A DNA stretch of 40,806 bases from Pediococcus argentinicus (GCF_001437605.1 NZ_JQCQ01000008.1:16413-57218); one strand, 5' to 3'. Shown: positions 1-9,033, numbered from the stretch's first letter. Translations and numbers: made by a program. Notes: generated by a model from the letters alone, not told the origin.

Positions 1-620
1 AAGCAACACAAGCTAGTTCAGCAGCAAGTCAAGCACCAGCACAATCAAGTGCTGCAGCTAAGACACCTGCTCAACCAAGTGCTGTTAACCATGTTGCTGC
101 ACCAAAGCCTGTTGTTAATCATGAAGCAAGTCAAGCACCTGCTCCTAAACCAGTGGCACAATCAGCTGCTCCAAAGCCAGTTGCTAAGCCGGTTTCAACA
201 CCAAAACCTGTTGCTAAACCAGTAGCAACACCAAAACCTGTTCAAAATACTAACGCTAATGCAGGATCTGTTACAGGATACGCACGTCAATTAGCTAACA
301 ACACAATTCCTTACGTATGGGGTGGTAAAACTCCTGCTGGATTTGACTGTTCAGGATTTGTTTCATACGTTTACAAGCATGCAGCTAACAAGAACATTCC
401 TAGTTACACTGTTGCTATGGAAAACTATGTAAACGCAAAACCAGTTTCACAAGCACAAGCTGGAGACCTTCTTTTCTGGGGTAACCATGGTTCAACATAT
501 CATGTTGCTATCTCATTAGGTGGAAACCAATTTGCTGCTGCTCCACAACCAGGTGAAAACGTTAAAGTTCAAACAATTTCTTCATACTTTGCACCTAGCT
601 TTGCTGGAACTGTTAAATAA
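1..620 (+). CDS. Secreted NlpC/P60 peptidoglycan hydrolase, 3' part (start lies outside the window)
   Basis: The frame is open from base 3 to the stop at 618-620, so at least 205 C-terminal residues are present and the true start lies upstream. The first ~90 visible residues are an Ala/Gln/Ser/Pro-rich linker with repeated PKPV/AKPV units, as in secreted wall-hydrolase spacers. The last ~115 residues form an NlpC/P60 domain: GYARQLA, then YVWGGKTPAGFDCSGFV with the catalytic Cys encoded at 348-350, then the catalytic His at 501-503 in HVAISLGG. By family knowledge it should cleave gamma-D-glutamyl-diamino acid bonds in peptidoglycan stem peptides outside the cell. Any signal peptide or LysM/SH3 wall-binding domain would be upstream and is not visible. 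The frame also holds a GTG at 153, but it sits in mid-linker and is not a start. Confidence in the family is high; the exact role (daughter-cell separation or turnover) is inference. Confidence 0.93.
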   Translation, partial: ATQASSAASQAPAQSSAAAKTPAQPSAVNHVAAPKPVVNHEASQAPAPKPVAQSAAPKPVAKPVSTPKPVAKPVATPKPVQNTNANAGSVTGYARQLANNTIPYVWGGKTPAGFDCSGFVSYVYKHAANKNIPSYTVAMENYVNAKPVSQAQAGDLLFWGNHGSTYHVAISLGGNQFAAAPQPGENVKVQTISSYFAPSFAGTVK

Positions 621-631
621 TTATTATAACG

Positions 632-661
632 AAAAGGATGACCAAACGGTCATCCTTTTTT
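632..661 (+). terminator. Rho-independent terminator of the NlpC/P60 gene
   Basis: AAAGGATGACC and GGTCATCCTTT are complementary arms around an AAAC loop, followed by a T run. The hairpin starts 11 bases after the stop codon. Confidence 0.9.
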
Positions 662-689
662 GTTATAAATATCAATCTTTTTAATCACC

Positions 690-731
690 AGAAAAAAAAT
701 CCCTCATTATAAGTTTAATGAGGGATTTTAA
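690..731 (-). terminator. Terminator of the rpoY-rnjA unit
   Basis: Read on the minus strand, AAAATCCCTCATTA pairs with TAATGAGGGATTTT and runs into a stretch of T residues. It lies about 20 bases past the rnjA stop codon and faces the terminator of the upstream plus-strand gene. Confidence 0.88.
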
Positions 732-751
732 TATGGATCATAAAAAAATTA

Positions 752-2431
752 TTAGTTCATAATGAGCATTGGCATGATAACAGGGTGGCGTTCTGTTTTA
801 TCAAACAAGAACTCCTGCAAGTCGTCAATAATTGCTCGGTTAATAGATGCTTCTGTTGCATGTGGATTTCTCATAGCATGTCTGATGGTTTGGAACATAA
901 GTTTGCGGCCTTCGTTGATTAATTCACCAGATTCGCGCATATATACAAAACCACGTGAAAGTAAATCAGGACCGGCTTCAATCATCTTAGTTTCCATATT
1001 CAGAGTTGCTACAACAACCACTAATCCTTCTTCTGATAATAATTGCCGATCACGTAGTACGGCATTTCCAATATCACCAACGCCATTTCCGTCTACATAG
1101 ACATCGCCAGCGCTGAAATGACCAGCTTTACGTGCACTGTCACTCGTAAGAGCAAGAACGTCACCATTTTCTAAAATAAAGCTGTTTTCAATTGGCACAT
1201 CACATGATCGAGCTAATTCAGTATGAATTTGGAGCATACGGTATTCACCATGAATTGGCATAAAGTACTTAGGCTTCATTAAACGAAGCATTAGTCTTTG
1301 TTCATCCTGGCCACCATGACCAGATGTGTGAATGTTATTTACTTTACCATGGATAACTCGAGCACCAGCTTCTTCCAAAGCGTTTATAACGCGGTTAACA
1401 CTGGTTGTGTTACCAGGAATAGGGTTACTAGAGAAAACAACAGTGTCATTTGGTTGAATAGAAATTTGACGATGAGTTCCGTTTGCGATACGACTCAAAG
1501 CGGCCATTGGTTCACCTTGAGAACCCGTACACATAATCAGAACCTTATCCTCAGGAAGGTGTTTGATATCTTCAGCTGAAACTAATGCTTCGTCAGGAAT
1601 ATCTAGATAGCCTAACTCACGTCCATTGACCATTGCAGCTTCCATAGATCGGCCAAACACGGCTATTTTACGTCCGTGTTTTAGAGCTGCTTCTGTTGCC
1701 ATTTGAATTCGAGAAATATTTGATGCGAAGGTTGCAAATATAATTCGTCCTTCAACTTCTTCAAAAATTCTTCGAATGGATTTACCAACCCAACGTTCAG
1801 ATTTTGTGAACTCATCACGTTCAGCGTTAGTACTATCTGACATCAGTAGTAGAACACCTTTTTCACCAAGAGCTGCCATCTTTTGTAGGTTAGGTGGCTG
1901 GTGAGTAGTGGGGGTAAGATCGAACTTGTAGTCACCGGTCTCCACAATAACGCCAGATGGAGTATGAACAGCAACACCTAATGTATCAGGAATTGAATGG
2001 GTGGTTCTGAAGAAAGTAACACTAGTTTTTTGGAACTTGATCACTGAGTCCTCATCAATTTCATGAATGACTGTTGATTTAAGCAGGCCGTGTTCTTCAA
2101 GTTTTCCTCGAATCAGAGCAGCTGCTAGGGGACCAGCATAAATTGGAACGTTAATCTGTTGTAATAAGAAAGGTATTCCACCAATATGATCTTCATGACC
2201 ATGGGTAATGACAAGTGCCTTAATTTTTTGTTGGTTCGCTACTAGATATTGATAATCAGGAATAACATAGTCAATCCCCAATAATTCATCTTCAGGAAAC
2301 TTGATACCAGCATCAACAAGGATTATTTCATCCTGGAATTGAATACCATAAGTATTTTTTCCAATTTCATTTAAACCTCCGATAGCGTAAACAGAGGTTT
2401 CGTTATTTTTGATATTTATTTTATTAACCAT
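752..2431 (-). CDS. rnjA: Ribonuclease J1
   Basis: A 559-residue metallo-beta-lactamase/beta-CASP ribonuclease with 5'-3' exonuclease and endonuclease activity in mRNA decay and RNA maturation. The metal-binding motif HGHEDH is intact at residues 77-82, followed by [15 protein letters not shown], the beta-CASP segment, HTSGHGG and PIHGEYR. It is very similar in wording to the B. subtilis J1 N-terminus ([19 protein letters not shown]). It lies 3 bases after rpoY, the same order as in B. subtilis (ykzG-rnjA), which supports J1 rather than J2. The ATG start has only a weak ribosome binding site, so translation is probably coupled to rpoY. A second, degenerate paralogue is at 15009-16718. J1 and J2 form a complex in other Firmicutes. 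Confidence 0.96.
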   Translation of the reverse strand: MVNKINIKNNETSVYAIGGLNEIGKNTYGIQFQDEIILVDAGIKFPEDELLGIDYVIPDYQYLVANQQKIKALVITHGHEDHIGGIPFLLQQINVPIYAGPLAAALIRGKLEEHGLLKSTVIHEIDEDSVIKFQKTSVTFFRTTHSIPDTLGVAVHTPSGVIVETGDYKFDLTPTTHQPPNLQKMAALGEKGVLLLMSDSTNAERDEFTKSERWVGKSIRRIFEEVEGRIIFATFASNISRIQMATEAALKHGRKIAVFGRSMEAAMVNGRELGYLDIPDEALVSAEDIKHLPEDKVLIMCTGSQGEPMAALSRIANGTHRQISIQPNDTVVFSSNPIPGNTTSVNRVINALEEAGARVIHGKVNNIHTSGHGGQDEQRLMLRLMKPKYFMPIHGEYRMLQIHTELARSCDVPIENSFILENGDVLALTSDSARKAGHFSAGDVYVDGNGVGDIGNAVLRDRQLLSEEGLVVVVATLNMETKMIEAGPDLLSRGFVYMRESGELINEGRKLMFQTIRHAMRNPHATEASINRAIIDDLQEFLFDKTERHPVIMPMLIMN

Positions 2432-2434
2432 ATA

Positions 2435-2647
2435 TTAAAACTCAGAAAGTTTGTAGCTTTCCTCTTGTTGTTCAAACTCGAGAGCTTTTCCAGTAAGAGC
2501 TTCAATTTGTTCTAAATTAAAGTCAGTATTTTCTTCCACTTTTTTGATAGCCTCAGACTTGTTTTCAGCTTCTAAATAAAGTGAATGTGTATTTTCTCTA
2601 CGAGGATTTTCTTGTTTTGATTCTTGATAGTAAACTTTGTAAATCAT
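2435..2647 (-). CDS. rpoY: RNA polymerase epsilon subunit (RpoY/YkzG)
   Basis: A 70-residue acidic protein beginning MIYKVYYQESK, closely matching the start of the RpoY/YkzG family (DUF1447). In Firmicutes this small subunit binds core RNA polymerase. An AAGGAA ribosome binding site lies about 10 bases before the ATG at 2645-2647. It is the first gene of a two-gene unit with rnjA, with only 3 bases between them. The ending EQQEESYKLSEF also resembles the conserved family end. I could not identify a convincing -35/-10 pair for it; the best guess is an extended -10 (TGCTAAAAT on the minus strand near 2750). Confidence 0.93.
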   Translation of the reverse strand: MIYKVYYQESKQENPRRENTHSLYLEAENKSEAIKKVEENTDFNLEQIEALTGKALEFEQQEESYKLSEF

Positions 2648-2715
2648 TAGATTAAATTCCTTCTTTCAAATAGTTATATTAATTCAACAAAAAATTAATT
2701 TCATACCGTTCAGTG

Positions 2716-2732
2716 GTTGTACACTCTACAAC
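2716..2732. promoter_or_regulatory. 17-bp inverted repeat in the divergent rpoY / unknown-gene region
   Basis: GTTGTA-CACTC-TACAAC is a perfect 6-bp inverted repeat with a 5-bp centre. It lies between the divergent starts at 2647 and 2835, in a 187-bp gene-free stretch. It could be an operator for either side. No known regulator consensus is recognised, and it is too short and lacks a T run for a terminator. Confidence 0.35.
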
Positions 2733-2834
2733 AATATCTTTAAATATTTTAGCATATACGGTGCTATAAGTATAGAAAGCTATCCTTTTGTAGTGCGTCA
2801 TGTTAGTATTTACTCATAAAGGCGGGGTGATTAT

Positions 2835-3302
2835 ATGATGCCAATAATTATTTTGATAATTATTATTTTAGTTCTTATCATTACTTATGCTAGTTACAAA
2901 CGTACCAAGAAAAAAAGAGCTATTAAAATTATTCAATTGAACGCTAAGAAAATTGTTGATGGTTCAATGGCCGATGTAGAAAAAAATCTTCGAGATGCGA
3001 GCATCATTGATAAATCAAATAATGAAATAGATGGGGAACTGGTTGCTGATGTTTGGGGTAAATTAGTTTTGGCTTTTCATTACAAGATGAGAGTTATAAA
3101 AGATGTTAGTATAGACGAGCTGAAAAATGATATTAACCAAGAATTAGCAATTTTCGCCAAGAAAAATGATATTATGTGGAATAATCAGCCTGCATTAGTT
3201 GTTTCAGATATTTGGCAAAAGGATCATGGGTTGAACGTAGATATTGCATATATTAAAAATGATGAAACATTAGAATACTTAGATGATCTAAAAAAGGTAT
3301 AG
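2835..3302 (+). CDS. Unknown protein with one N-terminal membrane helix
   Basis: A 155-residue protein. Residues 3-20 are a run of Ile/Leu/Val, followed by YASYKRTKKKRAIK, which predicts a membrane anchor with the basic, soluble part in the cytoplasm. The soluble region (about 30-155) is charged and mixed alpha/beta in appearance, with no cysteine and no motif I recognise. A good GGCGGGGTG ribosome binding site precedes ATG 2835; a second in-frame ATG follows immediately. It is a single gene, divergent from rpoY-rnjA and convergent with def, with its stop codon inside the shared terminator. I do not assign a function. Confidence 0.75.
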   Translation: MMPIIILIIIILVLIITYASYKRTKKKRAIKIIQLNAKKIVDGSMADVEKNLRDASIIDKSNNEIDGELVADVWGKLVLAFHYKMRVIKDVSIDELKNDINQELAIFAKKNDIMWNNQPALVVSDIWQKDHGLNVDIAYIKNDETLEYLDDLKKV

Positions 3303-3327
3303 ACATTTATTATGTCTATACCTTTTA
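3291..3327. terminator. Bidirectional terminator between 2835-3302 and def
   Basis: AAAAGGTATAGACAT pairs with ATGTCTATACCTTTT around a TTATT loop, with A and T tracts on either side. The left arm contains the stop codon of the plus-strand gene; the right end reaches close to the def stop. Confidence 0.88.
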
Positions 3328-3331
3328 TTGT

Positions 3332-3886
3332 TTATCCGATTAAAATTGCATTGTCGTCAATATCCATTGGGTTTTGTTTATTGATATGATCATAGAAGAG
3401 AGTACCCTTAAGATGATCAATTTCATGTTGGCAAACGATGGCAGGGTAGTCACGTAACTTGATCTGTTTTGTTTCGCCATCTAAGTTTTGGTAACGGATT
3501 GTAATACGATCATGACGTGGTACATATCCAGGGACTTCTTTATCCACTGAAAGACAACCTTCGCCTTCTTCAAGTGCAGCAACTTGAACTGATTGACTTA
3601 CAATAACTGGATTGACCAGTGTTTCCTCAAGATCAATGGTGTTATCTGGGCCAGGCACTAAAACAGCTGCCATTTGAATTGAAAGTCCAATTTGAGGAGC
3701 TGCTAAACCAACGCCAGCTCGTAAGTGATATTTTTCAGCAATTTTTTTATCTTGACTATTTTTTAAATATTCCATCATATCTTGAGCTGCTTTGGCATAC
3801 TCGTCAGATAGTGGAAAGGTGACTTTATCCGCTCTTTTACGAAGGACATCATTTCCGTCACGTGTTATATCGTTCATTTTAATCAA
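3332..3886 (-). CDS. def: Peptide deformylase
   Basis: A 184-residue metalloenzyme that removes the N-formyl group from nascent proteins at the ribosome. The three family motifs are present: GVGLAAPQ at 58-65, EGCLS at 109-113 (metal ligand Cys111), and HEIDH at 154-158. The insertion between motifs 1 and 2 and the ~184 length fit the Gram-positive type 2 deformylase. The start is TTG at 3884-3886: GGAGGG lies 6 bases before it, while the ATG three codons later would be 15 bases away. It is a single gene with a fair promoter just upstream and a shared terminator. Confidence 0.96.
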   Translation of the reverse strand: MIKMNDITRDGNDVLRKRADKVTFPLSDEYAKAAQDMMEYLKNSQDKKIAEKYHLRAGVGLAAPQIGLSIQMAAVLVPGPDNTIDLEETLVNPVIVSQSVQVAALEEGEGCLSVDKEVPGYVPRHDRITIRYQNLDGETKQIKLRDYPAIVCQHEIDHLKGTLFYDHINKQNPMDIDDNAILIG

Positions 3887-3918
3887 TGTAATCCCTCCAA
3901 ATGTTATTTCTTATTACT

Positions 3919-3947
3919 ATAATATAGAATATAATTAAATTTAACAA
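3919..3947 (-). promoter_or_regulatory. Candidate promoter of def
   Basis: On the minus strand TTGTTA is followed after 17 bases by TATTAT, about 30 bases before the def start. TTGACG just upstream is an alternative -35 with a less suitable spacing. Confidence 0.5.
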
Positions 3948-3970
3948 CGTCAAAAAAAGGAATTGAAAAC

Positions 3971-4243
3971 ATGAAGGATAATTTTTCTTACCCAATTGAA
4001 GAATTTTGGAGCGTAGATGAGCTTACTCAAGTCATTGATTTTTATAGCAAAATTGAGAAGGCCTATGATGGTGGAGTTTCTGTCAAAATACTATCAGCTA
4101 GTTATGATAATTTTAAAAAGGTCGTGCCAAATAAAAGTGAACAAAAAAGACTGTTTAGAGAATTTGAGAAGAACTCTGGTTTAGCATCATTTCCCATTGT
4201 TAAACAACTTAGAGATCCCAAGACTAAAGTGATTCGAGGTTAG
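3971..4243 (+). CDS. UPF0223 family protein (YktA-like)
   Basis: A 90-residue protein with the UPF0223 pattern: YPIEEFWSVDE, then IEKAYDGGV, then the YDNFKKVVPNKSEQKRLF stretch and EFEKNSG. The family is common in Firmicutes and its function is unknown. It precedes suhB by 2 bases, the same order as yktA near suhB in B. subtilis, so the two are almost certainly co-transcribed. The ribosome binding site AAAAAGGAATTG lies upstream of ATG 3971. A TATAAT at 3930-3935 may be its -10 box, but I see no good -35. Confidence 0.88.
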   Translation: MKDNFSYPIEEFWSVDELTQVIDFYSKIEKAYDGGVSVKILSASYDNFKKVVPNKSEQKRLFREFEKNSGLASFPIVKQLRDPKTKVIRG

Positions 4244-4245
4244 AG

Positions 4246-5028
4246 ATGACTGAAATTGATTTTAAAGCAATAGATAAAAAGGTTTATCAAATTTTAAAAG
4301 ATGACCGTAGTTATTTATTGGAACAAATGAAAACCGAGCCATTGTCTATTTCCGAAAAGACGGGGCCACGTGATTTGGTTACTCAAATTGATAAGCTGAA
4401 TCAAAAAAGATTAATTCAAGCATTGTCGGCAATTATTCCAAATAGTTCTTTTCTGGGTGAAGAAACGGCTAAAGTTTCACCATTAGAAGATTTAAAAGGA
4501 CCAGTGTGGATAGTCGATCCAATCGATGGAACATTAAACTTTGTTAAGCAACGAGATAATTTTGCTGTCATGATTGCATTATATATCGATGGAATTGGTA
4601 AATTAGGTTTTATTATGGATGTAATGAATGATGTTATTATTCACGGTGGACCAGATGTGAACATTTGGCGCGATAATGATATCCTCGAAGACCCAGTAGA
4701 TTTAGACTTATCAGATGGATTGATGGGGTTGAGTGGGCCGATGTTGTCCAGAAATCTAAATTATGCTCCCTTAGTTGAACAGCATAGTTTAGGAGCTAGA
4801 GTGATTGGTAGTGCTGGTATTGAGTTTATGAGAATAATGGAAGGCCGACAGGTAGGTTATTATTCTAAGTTACAACCGTGGGACTTTGCTGCTGGAAATA
4901 TTTTAGCTCCAGAGTTAGGACTTGTGGTAACGAATCTTGACGGGTCCAAATTGGATATGCTAAAATCAAGTGTTGTATTAGTGGCTACGAAAAAAGCACA
5001 TAAGGATATACTCAACCTAATTGATTAA
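4246..5028 (+). CDS. suhB: Inositol monophosphatase family phosphatase
   Basis: A 260-residue Mg-dependent sugar-phosphate phosphatase of the IMPase/FBPase superfamily. The motifs are GEET at 71-74 (metal-binding Glu), WIVDPIDGTLNF with DPIDGT at 91-96, and WDFAAG at 212-217. The substrate may be inositol-1-phosphate, glycerol-phosphate or a related sugar phosphate; the sequence does not tell. It follows the UPF0223 gene by 2 bases and ends in its own terminator, so it is the last gene of a short unit before typA. Confidence 0.93.
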   Translation: MTEIDFKAIDKKVYQILKDDRSYLLEQMKTEPLSISEKTGPRDLVTQIDKLNQKRLIQALSAIIPNSSFLGEETAKVSPLEDLKGPVWIVDPIDGTLNFVKQRDNFAVMIALYIDGIGKLGFIMDVMNDVIIHGGPDVNIWRDNDILEDPVDLDLSDGLMGLSGPMLSRNLNYAPLVEQHSLGARVIGSAGIEFMRIMEGRQVGYYSKLQPWDFAAGNILAPELGLVVTNLDGSKLDMLKSSVVLVATKKAHKDILNLID

Positions 5029-5035
5029 GTGATTC

Positions 5036-5068
5036 GACTGTGACCATCTCAGTGTCACAGCTTTTTTT
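5036..5068 (+). terminator. Terminator after suhB
   Basis: CTGTGAC and GTCACAG arms around a 9-base loop are followed by C and seven T residues, 10 bases after the suhB stop. Confidence 0.85.
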
Positions 5069-5104
5069 ATCCAAGGCCAAGTTAATTTGAAAAGGGGAAA
5101 CATA

Positions 5105-6949
5105 TTGAAACGCAGAGATGATATTCGAAACATTGCCATTATTGCCCATGTCGATCATGGTAAGACTACACTTGTTAATGAATTATTAAAACAATCAGAT
5201 ACACTGGACGAACATGTTCAAATCGAGGATCGTGCTTTAGATTCTAACGCTATTGAACGTGAACGTGGTATCACAATTCTTTCAAAGAATACCGCTGTTC
5301 GTTATGGCGAACGCCAAATCAATATCTTGGATACACCGGGACATGCTGACTTTGGTGGTGAAGTTGAACGTATCATGCGAATGGTTGACGGTGTATTGCT
5401 TGTTGTTGATGCTTTTGAAGGAACAATGCCACAAACTCGTTTTGTTCTTAAAAAAGCTCTAGAACAACATTTAACACCAATCGTTGTTGTTAACAAGATT
5501 GACCGTCCTGGTGCTCGTCCAGAAGAAGTTGTTGATGAAGTTCTTGATCTCTTTATTGAATTAGGTGCTGATGAAGACCAACTTGAATTCCCTGTTGTAT
5601 ATGCTTCTGCTATCAATGGTACTTCAAGCTTCTCTTCAAACCCTGACGATCAAGAACACACAATGAAACCTATCTTTGACACAATTGTTGATACAATTCC
5701 AGCTCCAGTTGACAACACTGAAGAACCATTACAATTCCAAGTTGCTTTACTAGATTACAATGACTTCGTTGGTCGTATTGGAATTGGTCGTGTTTTCCGT
5801 GGTCGTATTAAAGTTGGTGACAACGTTACGGTTATGAAACTAGATGGATCAACGAAGAACTTCCGAGTAACCAAACTTTTTGGTTTCTTCGGATTGAAAC
5901 GATTAGAGATTAAAGAAGCTAAAGCCGGAGACTTGATTGCCGTTTCTGGTATGGAAGATATCTTTGTTGGTGAAACAGTTGCTGATGCTGAACATCCAGA
6001 AGCATTACCAATTCTTAGAATCGACGAACCTACATTACAAATGACATTTAGAACTAATAACTCACCATTTGCTGGACGCGAAGGTAAGTTTGTTACTTCT
6101 CGTCAACTTGAACAACGTCTTAAGAATGAACTTCATACTGACGTTTCTCTTAAAGTTGAAGATACTGATGATCCTGGTGCTTGGGTTGTGTCAGGCCGTG
6201 GAGAACTTCATTTATCTATTCTTATTGAAACTCTACGTCGTGAAGGATTTGAACTTCAAGCCTCACGTCCAGAAGTTATCTATAAGGAAATTGAAGGCCA
6301 ATTAAGCGAACCTTATGAAGAAGTTCAAATTGATACTCCAGAGGAATACTCTGGTTCAATCATTGACTCTCTTTCACAACGTAAAGCTGAAATGCAAAAT
6401 ATGGAAACAGCTGATAACGGTCAAACTCGTTTGACATTCTCAGCTCCATCACGTGGTTTGATTGGTTACTCAACTGAGTTCTTATCAATGACTCGTGGAT
6501 ACGGAATTATGAACCACACATTCTCAGAATACAAACCAGTTATTAAGAATTGGAACCCAGGACGTCGTAATGGTACTCTTGTTTCAATTAACTCTGGTAA
6601 AGTTACAACATATGCTATCATGGCTGTTCAAGATCGTGGAACAATCTTCCTTGATCCAGGTACAGAAGTATATGAAGGAATGATTGTTGGTCAAAATAGC
6701 CGTGATAACGATATTTCAGTTAACATCACTCGTGGTCGTAACCAGACTAACGTTCGTGCTGCTGGTTCTGAAGATATTGCTAAGGTTAAATCACCATTAC
6801 ATCTTTCTTTGGAAGAATCACTTGAATTCATTAATGAAGATGAATACTGTGAAATCACTCCAGAACATGTTCGTTTAAGAAAACAAATCTTGAACACAAA
6901 TGAACGTGAAAAAGCTGCTAAGCGTCGTAAGATGACTGGCCGTAACTAA
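5105..6949 (+). CDS. typA: Ribosome-associated translational GTPase TypA/BipA
   Basis: A 614-residue elongation-factor-like GTPase acting in ribosome assembly and stress or cold adaptation. GTP-binding motifs are AHVDHGKT at 14-21, RGITI at 54-58, DTPGH at 76-80 and NKID at 130-133. EF-G-like domains and the TypA-specific C-terminal region follow. The start chosen is TTG at 5105: AAGGGG lies just before it and the protein then begins MKRRDDIRNIAIIAHVDHG, the family's standard beginning. An in-frame TTG at 5087 would put the ribosome binding site inside the coding region. It has its own terminator. Confidence 0.97.
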   Translation: MKRRDDIRNIAIIAHVDHGKTTLVNELLKQSDTLDEHVQIEDRALDSNAIERERGITILSKNTAVRYGERQINILDTPGHADFGGEVERIMRMVDGVLLVVDAFEGTMPQTRFVLKKALEQHLTPIVVVNKIDRPGARPEEVVDEVLDLFIELGADEDQLEFPVVYASAINGTSSFSSNPDDQEHTMKPIFDTIVDTIPAPVDNTEEPLQFQVALLDYNDFVGRIGIGRVFRGRIKVGDNVTVMKLDGSTKNFRVTKLFGFFGLKRLEIKEAKAGDLIAVSGMEDIFVGETVADAEHPEALPILRIDEPTLQMTFRTNNSPFAGREGKFVTSRQLEQRLKNELHTDVSLKVEDTDDPGAWVVSGRGELHLSILIETLRREGFELQASRPEVIYKEIEGQLSEPYEEVQIDTPEEYSGSIIDSLSQRKAEMQNMETADNGQTRLTFSAPSRGLIGYSTEFLSMTRGYGIMNHTFSEYKPVIKNWNPGRRNGTLVSINSGKVTTYAIMAVQDRGTIFLDPGTEVYEGMIVGQNSRDNDISVNITRGRNQTNVRAAGSEDIAKVKSPLHLSLEESLEFINEDEYCEITPEHVRLRKQILNTNEREKAAKRRKMTGRN

Positions 6950-6957
6950 TAATTTAT

Positions 6958-6996
6958 AAAAAAGCGAAAACAATCTAATTGTTTTCGCTTTTTTAA
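6958..6996 (+). terminator. Terminator after typA
   Basis: AAAAGCGAAAACAA pairs perfectly with TTGTTTTCGCTTTT around a TCTAA loop, followed by T residues. Confidence 0.92.
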
Positions 6997-7019
6997 TATC
7001 TAGCACTCATAAAGTGAGA

Positions 7020-7025
7020 TATAAT
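7020..7025 (+). promoter_or_regulatory. Candidate -10 box for the ftsW-coaD unit
   Basis: TATAAT lies about 40 bases before the ftsW start and directly after the typA terminator. No good -35 is seen at the expected distance. Confidence 0.4.
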
Positions 7026-7063
7026 AATGTTTGTGTAACTTTAATTTTAAAGGATGAAATGAT

Positions 7064-8221
7064 TTGAAAAAATTTAAATACATGGACTATTGGATTTTTA
7101 TCCCATTTATAATTTTAAGTTTATTTGGGGTTATCATGGTTTATTCAGCTAGTGCTGATTATTATTTGTTAAATGGAATTGGTGCTAAAAGCTATCTGTT
7201 TAAACAATTGATGTTTGTTCTTGTGGGTGTGCTTGTTGTAGCATTCATGTTTTTCTTAAAAGAATCAAAATTACGTGATAAACGATTTTTGACGTATTTT
7301 GCAGCGGCAATCTTCATTTCTTATGTTTACTTATTGAAGTGGGGACAAAATATTAATGGGGCTACTGGATGGATTAGCTTAGGACCAATTAATGTACAAC
7401 CGTCTGAAGTTTGTAAGTTTTTCTTTGTGATATATCTATCCAATATTCTTTCCAGACATAGTGAACGGGTTGAAATGGAGCCAAATACTTTTGAATACTA
7501 TAAGAGTCCATTGATTTTAGTTTTAGTATTTGTTTTTCTTAACTTTTTACAGCGAGATTTAGGTGGAACAAGTATTAATTTGGCAATTGCTTTAGTTATT
7601 TTCTTAGCAGCAGGCTTGGACTATCGAAAAGGAATTGGTTTTATTTTTGCGGGTGCGGCTTCCTTTGTTGTGTTATTACCTATAGTGGTATCGAAAATTA
7701 ACGTTCATACATCAAATTATATGTTACAACGGCTAGTCGGCTTCGCACATCCGTTTGAATTAGCAAAAGGTGCAGGTAATCAACTTGTCAACTCGTATTA
7801 TGCGCTTGGAAATGGTGGAGTATTTGGAGTTGGTTTAGGAAACAGTATCCAAAAGAAAGGCTATCTTCCTGAAGCTAATACTGATTTTATTATGGCCGTG
7901 GTATCTGAAGAGCTTGGTTTAGTTACAGTTCTTTTACTTATAGGGTTATTAATGACAATTATTTTTAGAGCTATTAGAATTGGAATTAGATCCAATAGTA
8001 TGTATCACACACTAGTTTGTTACGGAATTGCCACGTATTTTACAATTCAAACGTTGTTTAACGTTGGCGGGGTAACCGGTATGTTGCCAATTACTGGGGT
8101 TACATTTCCATTTATTAGTTATGGTGGATCTAGTATGTTGGTACTATCAGCATGTATTGGGTTGCTATTAAATATCAGCGCTAGTGAACAAAAGCAAAAA
8201 CAATTAGAACTGGAGCAATAA
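7064..8221 (+). CDS. ftsW: Cell-division peptidoglycan glycosyltransferase FtsW (SEDS family)
   Basis: A 385-residue polytopic membrane protein with about ten hydrophobic helices. SEDS motifs are visible: NGATGWISLGPINVQPSE at 98-115, LQRDLGGTS at 162-170, and the extracellular PEANTDF at 269-275, with Asp274 at the position of the catalytically essential Asp in RodA/FtsW. It polymerises lipid II at the septum with a partner class B PBP. FtsW is preferred over RodA because of its place between typA and ylbG-rsmD-coaD, as in B. subtilis. The start is TTG 7064 with AAAGGA about 10 bases upstream. It heads a tight unit with the next three genes. Confidence 0.92.
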   Translation: MKKFKYMDYWIFIPFIILSLFGVIMVYSASADYYLLNGIGAKSYLFKQLMFVLVGVLVVAFMFFLKESKLRDKRFLTYFAAAIFISYVYLLKWGQNINGATGWISLGPINVQPSEVCKFFFVIYLSNILSRHSERVEMEPNTFEYYKSPLILVLVFVFLNFLQRDLGGTSINLAIALVIFLAAGLDYRKGIGFIFAGAASFVVLLPIVVSKINVHTSNYMLQRLVGFAHPFELAKGAGNQLVNSYYALGNGGVFGVGLGNSIQKKGYLPEANTDFIMAVVSEELGLVTVLLLIGLLMTIIFRAIRIGIRSNSMYHTLVCYGIATYFTIQTLFNVGGVTGMLPITGVTFPFISYGGSSMLVLSACIGLLLNISASEQKQKQLELEQ

Positions 8222-8222
8222 A

Positions 8223-8477
8223 ATGAATGAAAGACAAAGCATTTCTATTTTCTTAAACAATGTGAAACGTGCTTCTAATTTAAAAAAATATGGTTCGCTT
8301 CAGTACGTTTCGAAAAGTTTAAAGTATGCTGTGCTTTATACTGATCGGGTTAATGCATTACCAACTGTTAAGCAGATTAAGAAATTACCATTTGTTAAAA
8401 CAGCTTACTTGTCACCCCGAGTAGACTTGAAAGTTAATTATCGAGAATCAGATTCAACAGAAACTGTGGAGGATTAG
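8223..8477 (+). CDS. ylbG: YlbG family protein (UPF0298/DUF2129)
   Basis: An 84-residue protein matching the YlbG pattern: RQSISIFL, LKKYGSLQYVSKSLKYAVLY, then PFVKTAYLSPR. The function is unknown. In Firmicutes it almost always precedes rsmD and coaD, as here. It starts 1 base after the ftsW stop and ends 2 bases before rsmD, so it must be translated from the same mRNA. A CTGGAG ribosome binding site lies inside the end of ftsW. Confidence 0.9.
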   Translation: MNERQSISIFLNNVKRASNLKKYGSLQYVSKSLKYAVLYTDRVNALPTVKQIKKLPFVKTAYLSPRVDLKVNYRESDSTETVED

Positions 8478-8479
8478 TA

Positions 8480-9031
8480 ATGAGAATAGTATCTGGTGAA
8501 TTTGGCGGACGTCGTCTAAAAGCGGTTCCTGGAATGAAAACTCGACCTACTACTGATAAGGTTAAAGAATCTATCTTTAACATGATTGGACCTTATTTTT
8601 CTGGTGGAACGGCACTTGATTTATACGGTGGAAGCGGAGGATTAGCAATTGAATCTGTTTCTCGAGGTATGGAGCATGCGGTGATCATAGATCGACAATA
8701 TCAAGCAATTAAAACAATTACAGATAATGTTGCAGTGGCTAAGCAGCCTGAAAAATTTGAGATAAAAAAAGGTGACAGTAATCAAATTATTGATCATATG
8801 GATAGCAGTAAGACTAAGTTTGATTTGTTATTACTAGATCCACCATATAAACAACAGAAAATAGTGAAAGATATCAATAAATTGGTTGAACTGAACCTTT
8901 TAGCGGATGATGCAGTTATCGTTTGTGAAACTAATCAGGAAGCGAAACTTCCTGACGAAATTGATAACTTTAAATTATGGAAACGCCAGGATTACGGAAT
9001 TACTGAAGTTTCTATTTATAGAGGTGAATAA
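8480..9031 (+). CDS. rsmD: 16S rRNA (guanine966-N2)-methyltransferase RsmD
   Basis: A 183-residue SAM-dependent methyltransferase. It begins [18 protein letters not shown], has the SAM-binding motif [12 protein letters not shown] at 47-58, and the N6/N2-methylase motif DPPY at 120-123. It methylates G966 of 16S rRNA during 30S assembly. [15 protein letters not shown] at 21-35 is also characteristic of RsmD. It sits 2 bases from both neighbours in the ftsW-ylbG-rsmD-coaD unit. Confidence 0.95.
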   Translation: MRIVSGEFGGRRLKAVPGMKTRPTTDKVKESIFNMIGPYFSGGTALDLYGGSGGLAIESVSRGMEHAVIIDRQYQAIKTITDNVAVAKQPEKFEIKKGDSNQIIDHMDSSKTKFDLLLLDPPYKQQKIVKDINKLVELNLLADDAVIVCETNQEAKLPDEIDNFKLWKRQDYGITEVSIYRGE

Positions 9032-9033
9032 TA

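Noticed and set aside
150-260. Short repeated units (PKPVAKPV) that might be taken for a CRISPR-like or regulatory repeat
   Set aside because: They are in frame in the NlpC/P60 gene and encode a low-complexity linker; there are no unique spacers.
762-1579. Plus-strand open frames opposite rnjA
   Set aside because: The rnjA reading frame has clear motifs; the opposite frames have no family features or start signals.
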